In this document: positions 13,241-24,680 of the stretch, one piece after another | Layout of the letters: each line of letters starts with the position of its first letter | Numbering within the stretch: the first letter of the stretch is position 1 | DNA from: Epiperipatus broadwayi | Taxonomy: Eukaryota > Onychophora > Udeonychophora > Euonychophora > Peripatidae | DNA: 64,000 nt | Direction of reading: 5' to 3' | Assembly (NCBI GenBank): GCA_028023455.1 | Contig: JAQFVV010000953.1 | Location: 1 to 64,000, forward strand | The notes under the pieces: generated by a model | The model's input: the letters and a program-made list of their open reading frames with translations, nothing else | Told to the model about the DNA's origin: nothing | Databases searched by the model: none | Made by a program: the position numbers and the translations under genes

Positions 13241-15079
13241 TTAAATTATAATATTTTTTTTAAATTGACTTAAAGTATTGTTTATTTGTTCCATTTTATA
13301 ACCAACATCAAGCAATTCCTTGGCAAATATCTCAATATTTTTCAATTTATCACTTTGGTAATGACATAATTTTTCATTCCGAAACAAAAAAGATTTAAAA
13401 CTTGCCATCTTATGCATCATTGGTACTTTTGATTTACAATTTATATATCCTCTTTTTTGCAATGGCTTAATTATTAGTTTATAATTTAATATACTGTTAT
13501 CTCTTGTGATCATTAAATCTAAATAGTTAATCTTATGGTCCTGTTCTTTTTCAATAGTCCATTTCAAGCCATTCAACTTATTTAATTCCTCTATAAGCAA
13601 ATTTATACTATTAGTGTTTCCACAGACAAAAACATCATCCACATATCTTTTGTAAATTTTAATATCTCCAAAAATACACATATTTAAAATACTACTCTCA
13701 TATGTAGATAAAACGAAATTGCAAACTTGTGCAACTACAGGCAATCCCATAGGCCAACCTTTGTTCATTTTATAATATTGACCTTCAAAAGATGCAACAA
13801 TGTTATCATTAAAAATTTTTAAAGAATCAATGATAAATTTTATCATATATTTACAAATATTTTTACTTTTTAATGCATGTTCAATTATTTTTATGGAATT
13901 CATTCTATCAATAGATCCATACATTTCTGTAACATCCAATGAAGCAATAATATCATTTTCATCAATAATTAAATTTTTAATACTATTTACAAAGTCAAAC
14001 GATGAAGCAATAGTATTTTCCCCAAATCCTAAAAAGTCTTGTAAAAGTTTACCAATATATTTAGAAGTCTGATATATAAAGGAACCACCAAAATCTATCA
14101 TAACTCGCAAAGGATTACCTTCTTTATGTAATTTTATATTTGCAAAAATATGAGGACATATAGCACAAGAAGGATATATCATATAGTATACATTATTATT
14201 TAAAACTTTATTTTTAGCACTTTTTAAAATATTGTTAATAAACTTTATTCTTTGACCATCCATATTATAATCTTCAATCAAAAAGAAACCAAGTTTGTCC
14301 ATTTGCATTTTAATTTTATTAATATATTGATATTTCGTCAACAAGCACATATGCAAACCTTTGTCCTCTTTCAAACATATCATATCATCAATCTTCAATT
14401 TCCATTTAAATTCCAAAATAGCCAATTGCCATGATTTATCATAAGATATTGTATCAAATTTATTGCAATTAATTTTCTTAATAATATCATCAGCAAAATT
14501 ATCATTACCAGGAATCATTTCAAATGTATTTTGAACAGCTGCAATTAGTTCCAAATTATAATCTTTCCAAATACCACCAACGTATTTAGCTCCGTGACTT
14601 AAAACATATTTCTGAATTAAATGTATCCTATTATTTGATAAATTAACAAAGTTTAAATCCTTATAAGCATGTGGATATCGCTTATTAAATAAAAAATCAA
14701 CTTTTTTCTCAAATTTGTTATATAATTTACGTTCAATTACTTTAAATCCATTTTCACACATAATTTTATATTCGTTCCAGGCACACCATTCATTTAAAAT
14801 TATTAAATGTTCAATTGCTTTCAAATATTTACGAATATCAAAAAGTTCCTTTTTACAACTCTTAATAATATTATTTAAAATAATCAATTTTAATTTATCC
14901 AAACATTTTGGTATTAAATTTATACAGCTGTTCAATTTTATGTTACAACAATTCGGGAATATCTGAAAAATTTTACAAATCTTGAAAAAACGAAGTTTGC
15001 ACTTCAGCTTAATAATCTTTTTACATTGTCTCCACCATTCCTTAACGATCCACCGTTTTCTAAAATTACTTGAATCCAT
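13241..15079 (-). CDS. PLE reverse transcriptase
   Basis: A 612-codon frame starting at MDSSNFRK, a start shared with the right-hand copy. It encodes the N-terminal and RT part of a Penelope-type protein that copies element RNA at a nicked target. Visible in order: the KEDKG block (PLE DKG motif, around residue 235), NIKLHKEGNPLRV (equivalent of YGLPKIHK, around 310), LDVTEMYGSID (motif A, around 375), GWPMGLPVVAQVCN (motif B, around 435), KRYVDDVFV (motif C, around 475) and NYLDLMI (around 510). The catalytic Asp residues appear present. It ends at an A8 tract just before the endonuclease frame, where related PLEs usually continue in one ORF, so the stop here may be a frameshift. No internal stops otherwise. 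Confidence 0.85.
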   Translation of the reverse strand: MDSSNFRKRWIVKEWWRQCKKIIKLKCKLRFFKICKIFQIFPNCCNIKLNSCINLIPKCLDKLKLIILNNIIKSCKKELFDIRKYLKAIEHLIILNEWCAWNEYKIMCENGFKVIERKLYNKFEKKVDFLFNKRYPHAYKDLNFVNLSNNRIHLIQKYVLSHGAKYVGGIWKDYNLELIAAVQNTFEMIPGNDNFADDIIKKINCNKFDTISYDKSWQLAILEFKWKLKIDDMICLKEDKGLHMCLLTKYQYINKIKMQMDKLGFFLIEDYNMDGQRIKFINNILKSAKNKVLNNNVYYMIYPSCAICPHIFANIKLHKEGNPLRVMIDFGGSFIYQTSKYIGKLLQDFLGFGENTIASSFDFVNSIKNLIIDENDIIASLDVTEMYGSIDRMNSIKIIEHALKSKNICKYMIKFIIDSLKIFNDNIVASFEGQYYKMNKGWPMGLPVVAQVCNFVLSTYESSILNMCIFGDIKIYKRYVDDVFVCGNTNSINLLIEELNKLNGLKWTIEKEQDHKINYLDLMITRDNSILNYKLIIKPLQKRGYINCKSKVPMMHKMASFKSFLFRNEKLCHYQSDKLKNIEIFAKELLDVGYKMEQINNTLSQFKKNIII

Positions 15080-15632
15080 TGTGTTAAATATATGTAAAAT
15101 AAATAAAATATCTGTTAATTAAAAACAATATTGTAATTATAATTGAAATAATATTTTTAACAGTTTACAAACAATTACAAATAATCTTTAAATCTGCAGA
15201 AGTACTTTCGGTTACTTTCTAACCTGCCTCAACTGCCATTAAATTCAAAAACTGAAAGCGGAAGCAAACATCATCAATTCAAATTCCATGAATGTCGTAT
15301 TTTAATGTTAGAAGCTTGTCGATTTATTAAATGCGTTTTATTCCTGTTTATAAAAAATAAAAAAATAGGAATAAAATGCATTTAATAAATCGACAAGCTT
15401 CTAACACTAAAATACGAGATTCGTGGAATATGAATTGATGACGTTTGCTTTCGCTTTTAGTTTTTGAATTTAATGGCAGTTGAGGCAGGTTAGATAGTAA
15501 CCTAAAGTACATCTGCAGATTTAAAGATTATTTCTAATTGTTTGTAAACCGTTAAAAATATTATTTCAATTATAATTACAATATTGTTTTTATCTAACGG
15601 ATATTTTATTTATTTTACATATATTTAACACA
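15080..15632. repeat. Head-to-head pseudo-LTRs at palindrome centre
   Basis: Two inverted copies of the PLE tail, minus 15352-15080 and plus 15361-15632. Each carries the end of the endonuclease frame, the 3' UTR and the leader up to the RT start codon. They meet at an A-rich junction (15353-15364). Landmarks such as AATCGACAAGCTTCTAAC and GGCAGTTGAGGCAGGTTA appear four times in the region: twice here and once near each outer end. Confidence 0.85.
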
Positions 15633-17472
15633 ATGGATTCAAGTAATTTTAGAAAATGGTGGATCGTTAAGGAATGGCGGAGACAATGTAAAAAGCTTAT
15701 TAAGCTGAAGTGCAAACTTCATTTTTTCAACATTTGTAAAATTTTTCAGATATTACCAAATTGTTGTAACATAAAATTGAACAGCTGTATAAATTTAGTA
15801 CCAAAATGTTTGGATAAATTAAAATTGATTATTTTTAATAATATTATTAAGAGTTATAAAAAGGAACTTTTTGACATTCGTAAATATTTGAAAGCAATTG
15901 AACATTTAATAATTTTAAATGAATGATGTGCCTGGAACGAATATAAAATTATGTGTGAAAATGGATTTAAAGTAATTTAACATAAATTATATAACAAACT
16001 TGAGAAGAAAGTTGATTTTTTATTTAATAAGCGATATCCACATGCTTATAAGGATTTAAACTTTGTTAATTTATCAAATAATAGGATACATTTAATTCAG
16101 AAATACATTTTAAATCACGGAGCTAAATACGTTGGTGGTATTTGGAAAGATTATAATTTGGAACTAATTGCAGCTGTTCAAAATACATTTGAAATGATTC
16201 CTGGTAATGAGAATTTTGCTGATGATATTATTAAGAAAATTAATTGCAATAGATTTGATACAATATCTTATGATAAATCATGGCAATTGACTATTTCTGA
16301 ATTTAAACGGAAATTGAAGATTGATGATATGATATGTTTGAAAGAGGACAAAGGTTTGCATATGTGCTTGTTGACGAAATATCAATATATTAATAAAATT
16401 AAAATGCAAATGGACAAACTTGGTTTCTTTTTGATTGAAGATTATAATATGGATGGTCAAAGAATAAAGTTTATTAACAATATTTTAAAAAGTGCTAAAA
16501 ATAAAGTTTTAAATAATAATGTATACTATATGTTATATCCTTCTTGTGCTATATATCCTCATATTTTTTGCAAATATAAAATTACATAAAGAAGGTAATC
16601 CTTTGTGAGTTATGATAGATTTTGGAGGTTCCTTTATATATTAGATTTTTAAATATATTGGTAAACTTTTACAAGACTTTTTAGGATTTGGGGAAAATAC
16701 TATTGCTTCATCGTTTGACTTTGTAAATAGTATTAAAAATTTAATTATAGATGAAAATGATATTATTGATTCATTGGATGTTACAGAAATGTATGGATCT
16801 ATTGATAGAATGAATTCCATAAAAATAATTGAACATGCATTAAAGAGTAAAAATATTTGTAAATATATGATAAAATTTATCATTGATTCTTTAAAATTTT
16901 TTAATGATAACATTGTTGCATCTTTTGAAGGTCAATATTATAAAATAAACAAAGGTTGGCCTATGGGATTTCCTGTAGTTGCACAAGTTTGCAATTTCGT
17001 TTTATCTACATATGAGAGTAGTATTTTAAATATGTGTATTTTTGGAGATATTAAAATTTACAAAAGATATGTGGATGATGTTTTTGTCTGAGGAAGCACT
17101 AATAGTATAAATTTGCTTATAGAGGAATTAAATAAGTTGAATGGCTTGAAATGGACTATTGAAAAAGAACAGGACCATAAGATTAACTATTTAGATTTAA
17201 TGATCACAAAAGATAACAGTATATTAAATTATAAACTAATAATTAAGCCATTGCAAATCAGAGGATATATAAATTGTAAATCAAAAGTACCAATGATGCA
17301 TAAGATGGCAAGTTTTAAATCTTTTTTGTTTCAGAATAAAAAATTATGCTGTTACCAAAGTGATAAATTGAAAAATATTGAGATATTTGCCAAGGAATTG
17401 CTTGATGTTGGTTATAAAATGGAACAAATAAACAATACTTTAAGTCAATTTAAAAAAAAAAAAATATTATAA
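15633..17472 (+). pseudogene. PLE reverse transcriptase, inactivated copy
   Basis: Near-identical to the left-arm RT but broken. A TGG codon has become a stop near 15924 and another stop lies near 15978. One extra T in a T-run near 16564-16569 shifts the frame. Further stops follow near 16605 and 16642, and a Cys codon has become TGA at about 17089. Motif blocks LDVTEMYGSID-like, GWPMGFPVVAQ and KRYVDDVFV remain readable. The A-tract before the endonuclease is A13 here against A8 in the left copy. Confidence 0.88.
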
Positions 17473-17499
17473 TTTAAAAGAAATGAAGATTAATAATAA

Positions 17500-17993
17500 A
17501 AAAATGTATATCTATCTCATTTATTTCAAATCCACAAGTAATTTTTTTTAAGGATTTATATAAGAATGTATTTAATGTTTCATTCTATGTTCCAAACAAT
17601 ATTAATAAATTAGTTAATAATTCTAAGGATGTCATACCTGTCAAGCAAAAAAGTAATGTCATATATCAAATTTTTTGTGATTGTATGCTATCATATATAG
17701 GTGAATCTAGATGCAGCATTGAGAAAAGATTGAAGGAACACAAATTGTTATATAAGTGTGTAAAAAATAAAAATAATGGTGATTTAATAACTTCTTCAGT
17801 TTTCTTTGATCATGAAAAAACATGTAAATATAAATTTAAATTTAATTTTGAAAATGTTAAAATTCTTCACGATAAGAGAAACCATAGTACAAGAAAAATT
17901 AAAGAGGCAATTTTTATAAACAGGAATAAAATGCATTTAATAAATCGACAAGCTTCTAACATTAAAATAAGAGATTCGTGGAATTTGAATTGA
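17500..17993 (+). pseudogene. PLE GIY-YIG endonuclease, partial frame
   Basis: The endonuclease portion of the right arm. The readable frame from 17685 begins inside the domain at MLSYIGESRCS and continues through EKRLKEH to the shared C-terminus RDSWNLN. Upstream codons are out of frame, with an indel near 17545-17552. It pairs with the left-arm frame at 12726-13235. Confidence 0.8.
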
Positions 17994-18176
17994 TGACGTT
18001 TCCTTCTGCTTTTAGTTTTTGAATTTAATGGCAGTTGAGGCAGGTTACAAAGTAAACAAAAATACTTCTGCGGATTTAAAGATTATTTGTAATTGTTTGT
18101 AAACAGTTAAAAATATTATTTCCATTATAATTACAATATTGTTTTTAATTAACGAATATTTATTTATTTTACATAT

Positions 18177-18720
18177 ATATAGTGTAACCTTCTGGTTTGA
18201 CACCAGAAATAGTAATTAAAATTATGTAATATTGTATCAGTAACATCTGATGTCATCTTATTAAAAAAAAATGAAATAACTTGAAATTTTTAATTTTTTT
18301 TATTAATGACTTAAAACTATGCTTAAAAGCACTTGTAGATGTAATTTGAAAATTATTAGATGTTTAATATCTTACTTTAGTGTATAATTAATGATAGGAT
18401 AGGGGGGGTGGCTTGTCACAAAAGTAGTCAGTCTAGTTTGAGTTAATTCTAATTTATTTTATTTGTCTGCAGAACAGTATTGAGATTTGTTTAGATGATT
18501 CTCTACTTTATTTGCTTATAATATTTTAATCTATAGTATAAATAGTGAAATATGTTTAACTCATCATCATTAAAACTGTCATTTTAGTCATATCAGTTTA
18601 GTACCTGTTGTACATTATTTGTAAATATTCATGTATGTCTGTGCCATTTTTCAACTTCATTTTTCATTCATGTACTTCATTAAACCATCAAATATCATGT
18701 CTCATATCCAAATATCTAAT
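18177..18720 (+). repeat. Dispersed repeat, partner of 545-1010
   Basis: Begins TGTAACCTTCTGG with a small hairpin (TTCTGGT / ACCAGAA). It continues through the G-run and GTGGCTTGT block near 18400, a TTTGTCTGC block near 18465 and TTCAT-rich sequence. It starts directly at the outer end of the PLE right arm, so the PLE may have inserted at its edge. Confidence 0.4.
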
Positions 18721-21700
18721 TTTACAACTAATAGTTTAAAAAACCAGCTTAATTATATTTTAAATGAATTCATGGATTACTGGACTGATGAATTATTAAA
18801 CAATAATTATACTATAAAATATTTTATTTGTTAAAATAATTGTCATTAATTTTATTCTGTTACTTTAAAAATACAGAATATTCAATTCTTAGTTCAATTT
18901 AATATTTAATTTTTTTTTTATTTGACAACAAAATGATTTTTTTTCTTCTTTCTTTCTTTTCTAAGACAAGAAAGTTTCTTGTATAAAATTCTCCTAATTA
19001 AAATTTCTCAGTGCAATGGGTGGAACAAATTTGTGTCTAGAGACCTTTGAACTTTCAAATGACCTTGGATTATTGGAAGAATAGATGCTTGGGTAATGTT
19101 CTGGGATCTATAAAAGGGGTTGATTACAATTCCATTTGGGCTGCTGACTAAATTTTCTTCTACTGATTGAACTCCAATTCAATTTCTGAACAAAGTTTTA
19201 ATAGTACAATTTTTTTTGTTATAAGCTGATTCTTCCAAGACCCTAATTTGAAAGTGAAAAGTATTATTGGTTTCTGAATATGAGAATGTAAATGACCTTA
19301 ACGAGGTATATCAATCTTTGCTCTTAATTAACTGTTTAAATTCTCAAATCATTATTTAAAATGCGTATGTGTGTCTACTCTATAAATTATTTAAATTTAA
19401 TTGCTAATATGGAAAAAAGAATGGAAATGTGTAATTGTATTTTAAAATTGTTTTATTTAAACCTTAATCATAATTGTAAAGAAATAAGAAGAATGCCTGT
19501 TTATATTTCAAGATTATTTTTCCTAAAATTTAATTATAATATTAATGGAGCGGCTGAAATGTGTGAATACTTTTACTATTTTGGAAAATGTGCGAACTTT
19601 TTTTTATTAAACATATCAAGAACTCTTAGTATTAAATTTTTGCTAGTTATGAAAGAAGTAACATTAGTTATTTTTATTATCATTATTGTTGGAACACTTG
19701 CCTGACTATTTATATTTGTGCCTATTTGAAAAAGAAGATTAAATGTGTAATTTAATGGACTTATTTATTTATTTATCTCCAATTACTGTGAGGAATGAAC
19801 TTATAAAAATAGTATAAAACTGAATATGACTTTTTTTTATTAATTGTTCTCCTCATGTGCAGTGGGATTTCCTTATTTAAAATATCACCAACAAATTTAC
19901 GGGAATTGAAGTGAATTTTATAAGTTAACTAATTATATGCATTTATAAATGGGTCTGAAAATATAAAACAAATGCTTAAATATATCTCACAAATGAAATA
20001 ATAAATTATTACTTTACCTATGTCATAATTAAATGTTTATTGCTTAATAAAGAATTTTCCTATATATAATGTTAACAGCGGTTTCATTAGCTTTGCTAAA
20101 AACATTGAATACTGCTATTCTGAATTTAAAATAATATTATTCATCTTCCTGCAGGAATTTGTTATGTGTTCATCAATATTTATAGTTATACCATTTATTA
20201 TTGTTATTTAGTACATGACCAAGAGATGTCATTTACAAACTGTAAATAAACTTTTCATTTTTCAACCTAGAAGAAAGGAAAAAAGACCTTTAATGATTAT
20301 TATTATTATTTGGTATTTTAGCAGATAGATAGTTTAAAAGGTTGTTTCATGATTTTTATTATTATATTTATTATTGTTTTCTTCCAGAACGTCTCATAAA
20401 GTATAATATGAAGAAAATATTATGCTAAGTAATTTTAATATAAGTCTTATTGTGTGCTTATGTTTCTATCATGCGTGTTAGAACTAGAAACATCCATTTA
20501 ATGTTGAAGGGGTGAACAGCTCTTTTAAAAGAAGCTCATTATATAAATTTTTATAGTATGTCTTTGCATTTTCAATAAATTATAAAATAATTATTTTCAA
20601 TAATTATTTAACCTAGAATTTAAAGATTTGTCATTTATCTTAAACCAAAATTTTATTTTAATTTTTGTGCTAATGCAAATGCACTACTAAAAAAGATTAT
20701 TTTGTCTTATCTTGCCAATGGAAATTATTTTTGCCTTGCTTTTCAACCGTAACTAGTATGTTTCCAAGTTATAAATATTATATTTATCAGATATGAAATA
20801 GTTATTCATTATTGCTTTTACAGTTATTAATTGATATTTTTACAGTAGTTCTTTATCTACTGGAAGTTGAAATTGTCTGTGCGTTATTATGCTTATATAT
20901 GCATGTCTATTATTGAATCCAGCTATGATAATGTTTGAATTGAAAGTAAAAATGATATAATGCCATCGGTTTCAGAGGGTGAGAATGGGCCAATTGAAAT
21001 TGAAAGATTATAAATTTACTTAAGTATAAATTTATTGTTCTTTATTATGCTTGGATAGAAAAGTATTTAGTGGCTATGTAGAATGAAGTTAGTTATGTTG
21101 TATAGTATCTTATGGGATTGAGTAATCTCTCCTCTTTTAGTTATTTGAATATTTGACATGGGTAGATTACATAGTATATTGTATGGGATAGAGTAAACTC
21201 TCCCTTTGTTTTTTTAAGTATTTGTTAGGAGTAGATTGAATCCTCCAGTTCTGATAGTTGTATTTTATGAATTCGAGTATAAGAAGCCAAGTATTTTATC
21301 TCCCTTATTTTTGGTGATGAGAATTTGTTCCCACCAGTTTATTTTAGTCTCAGAAGTTAGACTTGGGAGTTATTGTTTTGTTATTTATATGATGAGAATT
21401 ATGAAAATCTTTTATCCCCGTGTGCCTTATGGAATGTTTTTCATGTTACTCATAGCCAAGTGCCAGATAATTTGTTGATTAAAAAGGAGAATAAAAGCAG
21501 AATTGATTTTCTCACAAAACAGCTGTAGTAGAATTAGTGCTAAAGCTTGGTTGGCCATTGTCATCATCCTTATTATGATTATATTACAAGTTCATAAGTA
21601 AACCAATTGGATTGATTAATGTTAATTATTTTATGACAGACAGCATAATTCAGACACATGCATAAAGTATTAATTTAAAAGATATGGAAAAATCCATCAT

Positions 21701-21810
21701 TAATGCATAACTTTAATTATTATTTCAAATCATTTTATATTTATCATTTAAATTTCATATCATCAACTTTCATAATATTCAATCATCATTTGAGTGAGCA
21801 AGCAAAAGAA
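18721..21810. other. AT-rich non-coding DNA
   Basis: No supported gene. Open frames at 19361-19705 and 21236-21478 show random composition and no motif. Confidence 0.55.
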
Positions 21811-22091
21811 GACAAAGTATAGTTAATTAATAGAATTATTTATTTCTATTTTGCAAAGTACAAAGTATAGTTAATTAATAGAATTATTTATTTCAATTTT
21901 GCAAAGATAAAACATAATTAATTAATAGAATTATTTATTTCAATTTTAAAAAGTATAGTTAATTAATAGAATTATTTGTCTATTTTGTAAAGACAAAGTA
22001 TAGTTAATTAATAGAATTATTTATTTCAATTTTGCAAAGACAGAGTATAGTTAATTAATGGAATTATTTATTTCCATTTTGCAAAGTATAG
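21811..22091. repeat. Minisatellite, about 48-bp unit, six copies
   Basis: Repeated unit built on GTATAGTTAATTAATAGAAT, then TATTTATTTCAATTTTGCAAAG. Units vary by small deletions: the third has AAACATAATT and the fourth lacks part of the tail. Confidence 0.92.
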
Positions 22092-23339
22092 TTTTGATCT
22101 TATTCTTATTTTATATTTATTCTTGGATTCAAACCCTTCTTATTTTAGTAATGTGCATTTGAAGTAAAATGGCAAAAATTTCAGTTTCATCATATAATTT
22201 AATGTAAATATTTAACAGTATGTTATTTCTCATAGACCTATCAACTTAATTGATAGCTTAAGAGTGCTTAAAACAAGATGCCAAATGTAAAGTAAATTTT
22301 GTATTTTATTGTCTGAAGTGTAGGATTATATTGTTTCAGCACCATATGTTTATCAGAATTGACTGATAACTTAAACAATTTTGCAAGAAAAATGTAAAGA
22401 GTTTATTTTGGTGTATTATTTTAGTATTGAAAATATAATGTGTTTTCCCAAGTCTATCAGAGTGCGTTGATAGCTGGGATGTGTTAGAACAGAAGATAGA
22501 AAGTTATCTTATGTTATCTGCTTTCATATAAACTTTTCAACTATTGATGTTAAATACATCTAGAACCCGTACCTGCACAAATTCTAAAAAAAAAACTAAA
22601 TGTTTGCTTAACTAGTTTGTAAATAAATGTTTTATTGTTCAAAGTTGTGTTCAGAATTCTTCTTTGACATACATTTGTATTTCATATTTCCACACATGCT
22701 CACACATTTATTTTATTTAATATGATATGATTGATATCATTTAATTTAATGATAAACATCCAGATATGATGATGTTGATTTCCTTGATCCAAACACTGTA
22801 TGAGATGTCAATTATTTACTGATTTTCTAAAAAGGTTTTATCATTTAGCATTTGTTTAGATGATGAATTGAAATCAAAATGTGCCCGATTTCTTTCATTA
22901 TCTAACTACCATTGTTTTGTTAGGGTGTTGCTTAATTTATATCATTACTTTCATAATAGTAAATAGTAGATTGAGAAGTACAGATTTAAAGTTAAGCTAT
23001 GCAATAAATTAATTCCCTGAGATATTCAATTATTAATTTAGATTAAATATTAATTCAGTTAACTAGTTTGGATTATTGTATAATTAAAAGTTCAGTAACG
23101 TTAGGTTTATTTTATATTTAGTTCCAACTTGCTATACAGTATAGTTACTAAACATTACATTTTAGTTATTAATTTAATTTTCTAATATAGTAGAGGTTGT
23201 TCAATGCATGTGGATGATGGGAGGAGGTGAAGTATATACTATAACTTGTTAATTTAGATGGTAGAATTTTCCCAATTTAATTCTTATTTATTTAAAAATT
23301 TGATAGATATTTTATCTCTATTAGTTATAATATTTCATC
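22092..23339. other. AT-rich non-coding DNA
   Basis: No supported gene or clear repeat. Confidence 0.5.
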
Positions 23340-23560
23340 CCACATCTAATATACATTTTACACCTTATAGAACTCTATATCCCTCAACTGAGCTAAGCTA
23401 AGGTAAAACTTCATTTAAGAGCCTCATTAATAGTTTTAATGTAAAGTTAGATCAACAGTTTATTTTATGATTCATAGAATTGGCGCCCCTGGGTATTTGT
23501 GGTTAGGAAAGGTTAGGAGAGGTGTTTGTGTATGATGATGAGGGGTTACAATATATATAG
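23340..23560. repeat. Dispersed repeat, partner of 4630-4850
   Basis: Shares CAACTGAGCTAAGCT and GGTTACAATATATATA landmarks in the same order as 4630-4850. Confidence 0.5.
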
Positions 23561-24070
23561 CAAGCATATACATTTTTAAGTCATTAAATGGGCCTTCATT
23601 TATCGTATCAGGTTACTAAAAAAAATACATATGTATTTCGAGCACATTTGTTTTAAAATGCATTTTGTTACTCAATAAATACATACTTAATGAGCGTATA
23701 CATTTTTAACTTGGAAAATAGGTCTTCACCTATCTAGGCTATTCTAAAAATTGCTGTCATTGAAGCGTAATGTCCACAACATCAGACCACTTGATATGCA
23801 ATTCCCAGTTTGAAGGTCTTCACCTATCATATCAGGTTACTAAAAAATACCATATATTTCGAGCGCATTTGTTTTAAAATATGTTTTGTTACTCGATAAA
23901 TATATATATAGAGAGAGCATATACATTTTTAATTCAGTAAATGTGTCTTCACCTATCTATGGCTACTCTAAAAATTGCTGTCATCACCTATCATATCAGG
24001 TTATTAAAAATAAAATAACATATATATGTATATCGCGGATGTATTTGTTTTAAAATACATTTATAATTGA
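23561..24070. repeat. Degenerate tandem repeat
   Basis: At least three copies of a module with these words: CATATACATTTTTAA, CTTCACCTATC, ATCAGGTTACTAAAAA, CGAGC-CATTTGTTTTAAAAT and TTGTTACTC-ATAAATA. A side block, CTAAAAATTGCTGTCAT, occurs twice (about 23740 and 23965). Unit length is variable, roughly 130-240 bp. Confidence 0.75.
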
Positions 24071-24365
24071 ATAAGATTTTGGAATTATTTGCATCAAAAT
24101 CTGGGGGAAAGCGAAAATGTACTTGTATGTGGGTTTATTGATCAAAGTACCACGTTTGGAGGGTCAATCTCCAGGAAGAGAAAAAAATTATTACACCATT
24201 TATACACGTTTGTACTTTACAGGCACAATCCAGGAAAAGCAAAAAAAAAAAAATCTATATCTTTCCCTTTTTTCTATTACCTATTAACAAAATTTATTAT
24301 TCAATGTCTATTTTATTTATTGTTCGAGCCATGTTTGCGATGACAATAAAATCCGTGAAAAAAAA

Positions 24366-24680
24366 ATTTCTATACATATCTATAAACGATTCAATACACA
24401 GGATAGATAGGTGTTTCTAAATGATGTCTCATATTATCAGCATCAGAATTTGGTGAAGTAAAAAAAATTCTACATATATATGTATGTTCGTAATCTACAG
24501 AGTGTTATAATAACTAATCGCTTGCCTCACGAATGGTCGTTCATAATCCGCGTAAGAAAAAATATTTCTATACATACATATTAACATACTTCAATACTCA
24601 GGGTAAATAGGTGTTTCTTAATGAAGCCTCATGTTGTCAGCGCCAGAATCCAGGGAAGAATCCAACCGTATGCAAGATCA
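24366..24680. repeat. Direct repeat, about 195-bp period
   Basis: Copies at about 24366-24480 and 24564-24680 share ATTTCTATACATA, AGGTGTTTCT, AATGA, CTCAT and TCAGC-CAGAAT landmarks. A third, weaker CAGGCACAATCCAGG echo lies near 24220. Confidence 0.6.

Larger units (their letters stand above)
12594..15352 (-). mobile_element. Penelope-like element, left arm of palindrome
   Basis: Minus-strand copy read from 15352 down to 12594. It begins with a partial repeat of its own 3' end (15352-15080: last codons of the endonuclease frame plus 3' UTR), the pseudo-LTR typical of PLEs. It then has the RT frame, the GIY-YIG frame and a 3' UTR ending at the (AT)n tract. It is joined head to head, across an A-rich junction near 15353-15364, to a second copy on the plus strand. 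Arm sequences differ at many positions, so this is a genuine diverged inverted pair and not an assembly foldback. Confidence 0.88.
15361..18180 (+). mobile_element. Penelope-like element, right arm of palindrome
   Basis: Plus-strand copy of the same PLE. Pseudo-LTR 15361-15632, RT remnants 15633-17472, GIY-YIG remnants to 17993, and a 3' UTR that extends about 50 bp beyond the homologous end of the left arm before a short AT run near 18172-18180. More decayed than the left copy. Confidence 0.85.

Noticed and set aside
13800-14966. Plus-strand frames opposite the PLE RT (and minus-strand frames at 16278-16913)
   Set aside because: Reverse-strand shadows that mirror each other because the region is a palindrome.
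12594-18180. Assembly foldback as the source of the palindrome
   Set aside because: The arms differ by stops, indels, A-run length and 3' extent, which an artificial mirror of one molecule would not show.
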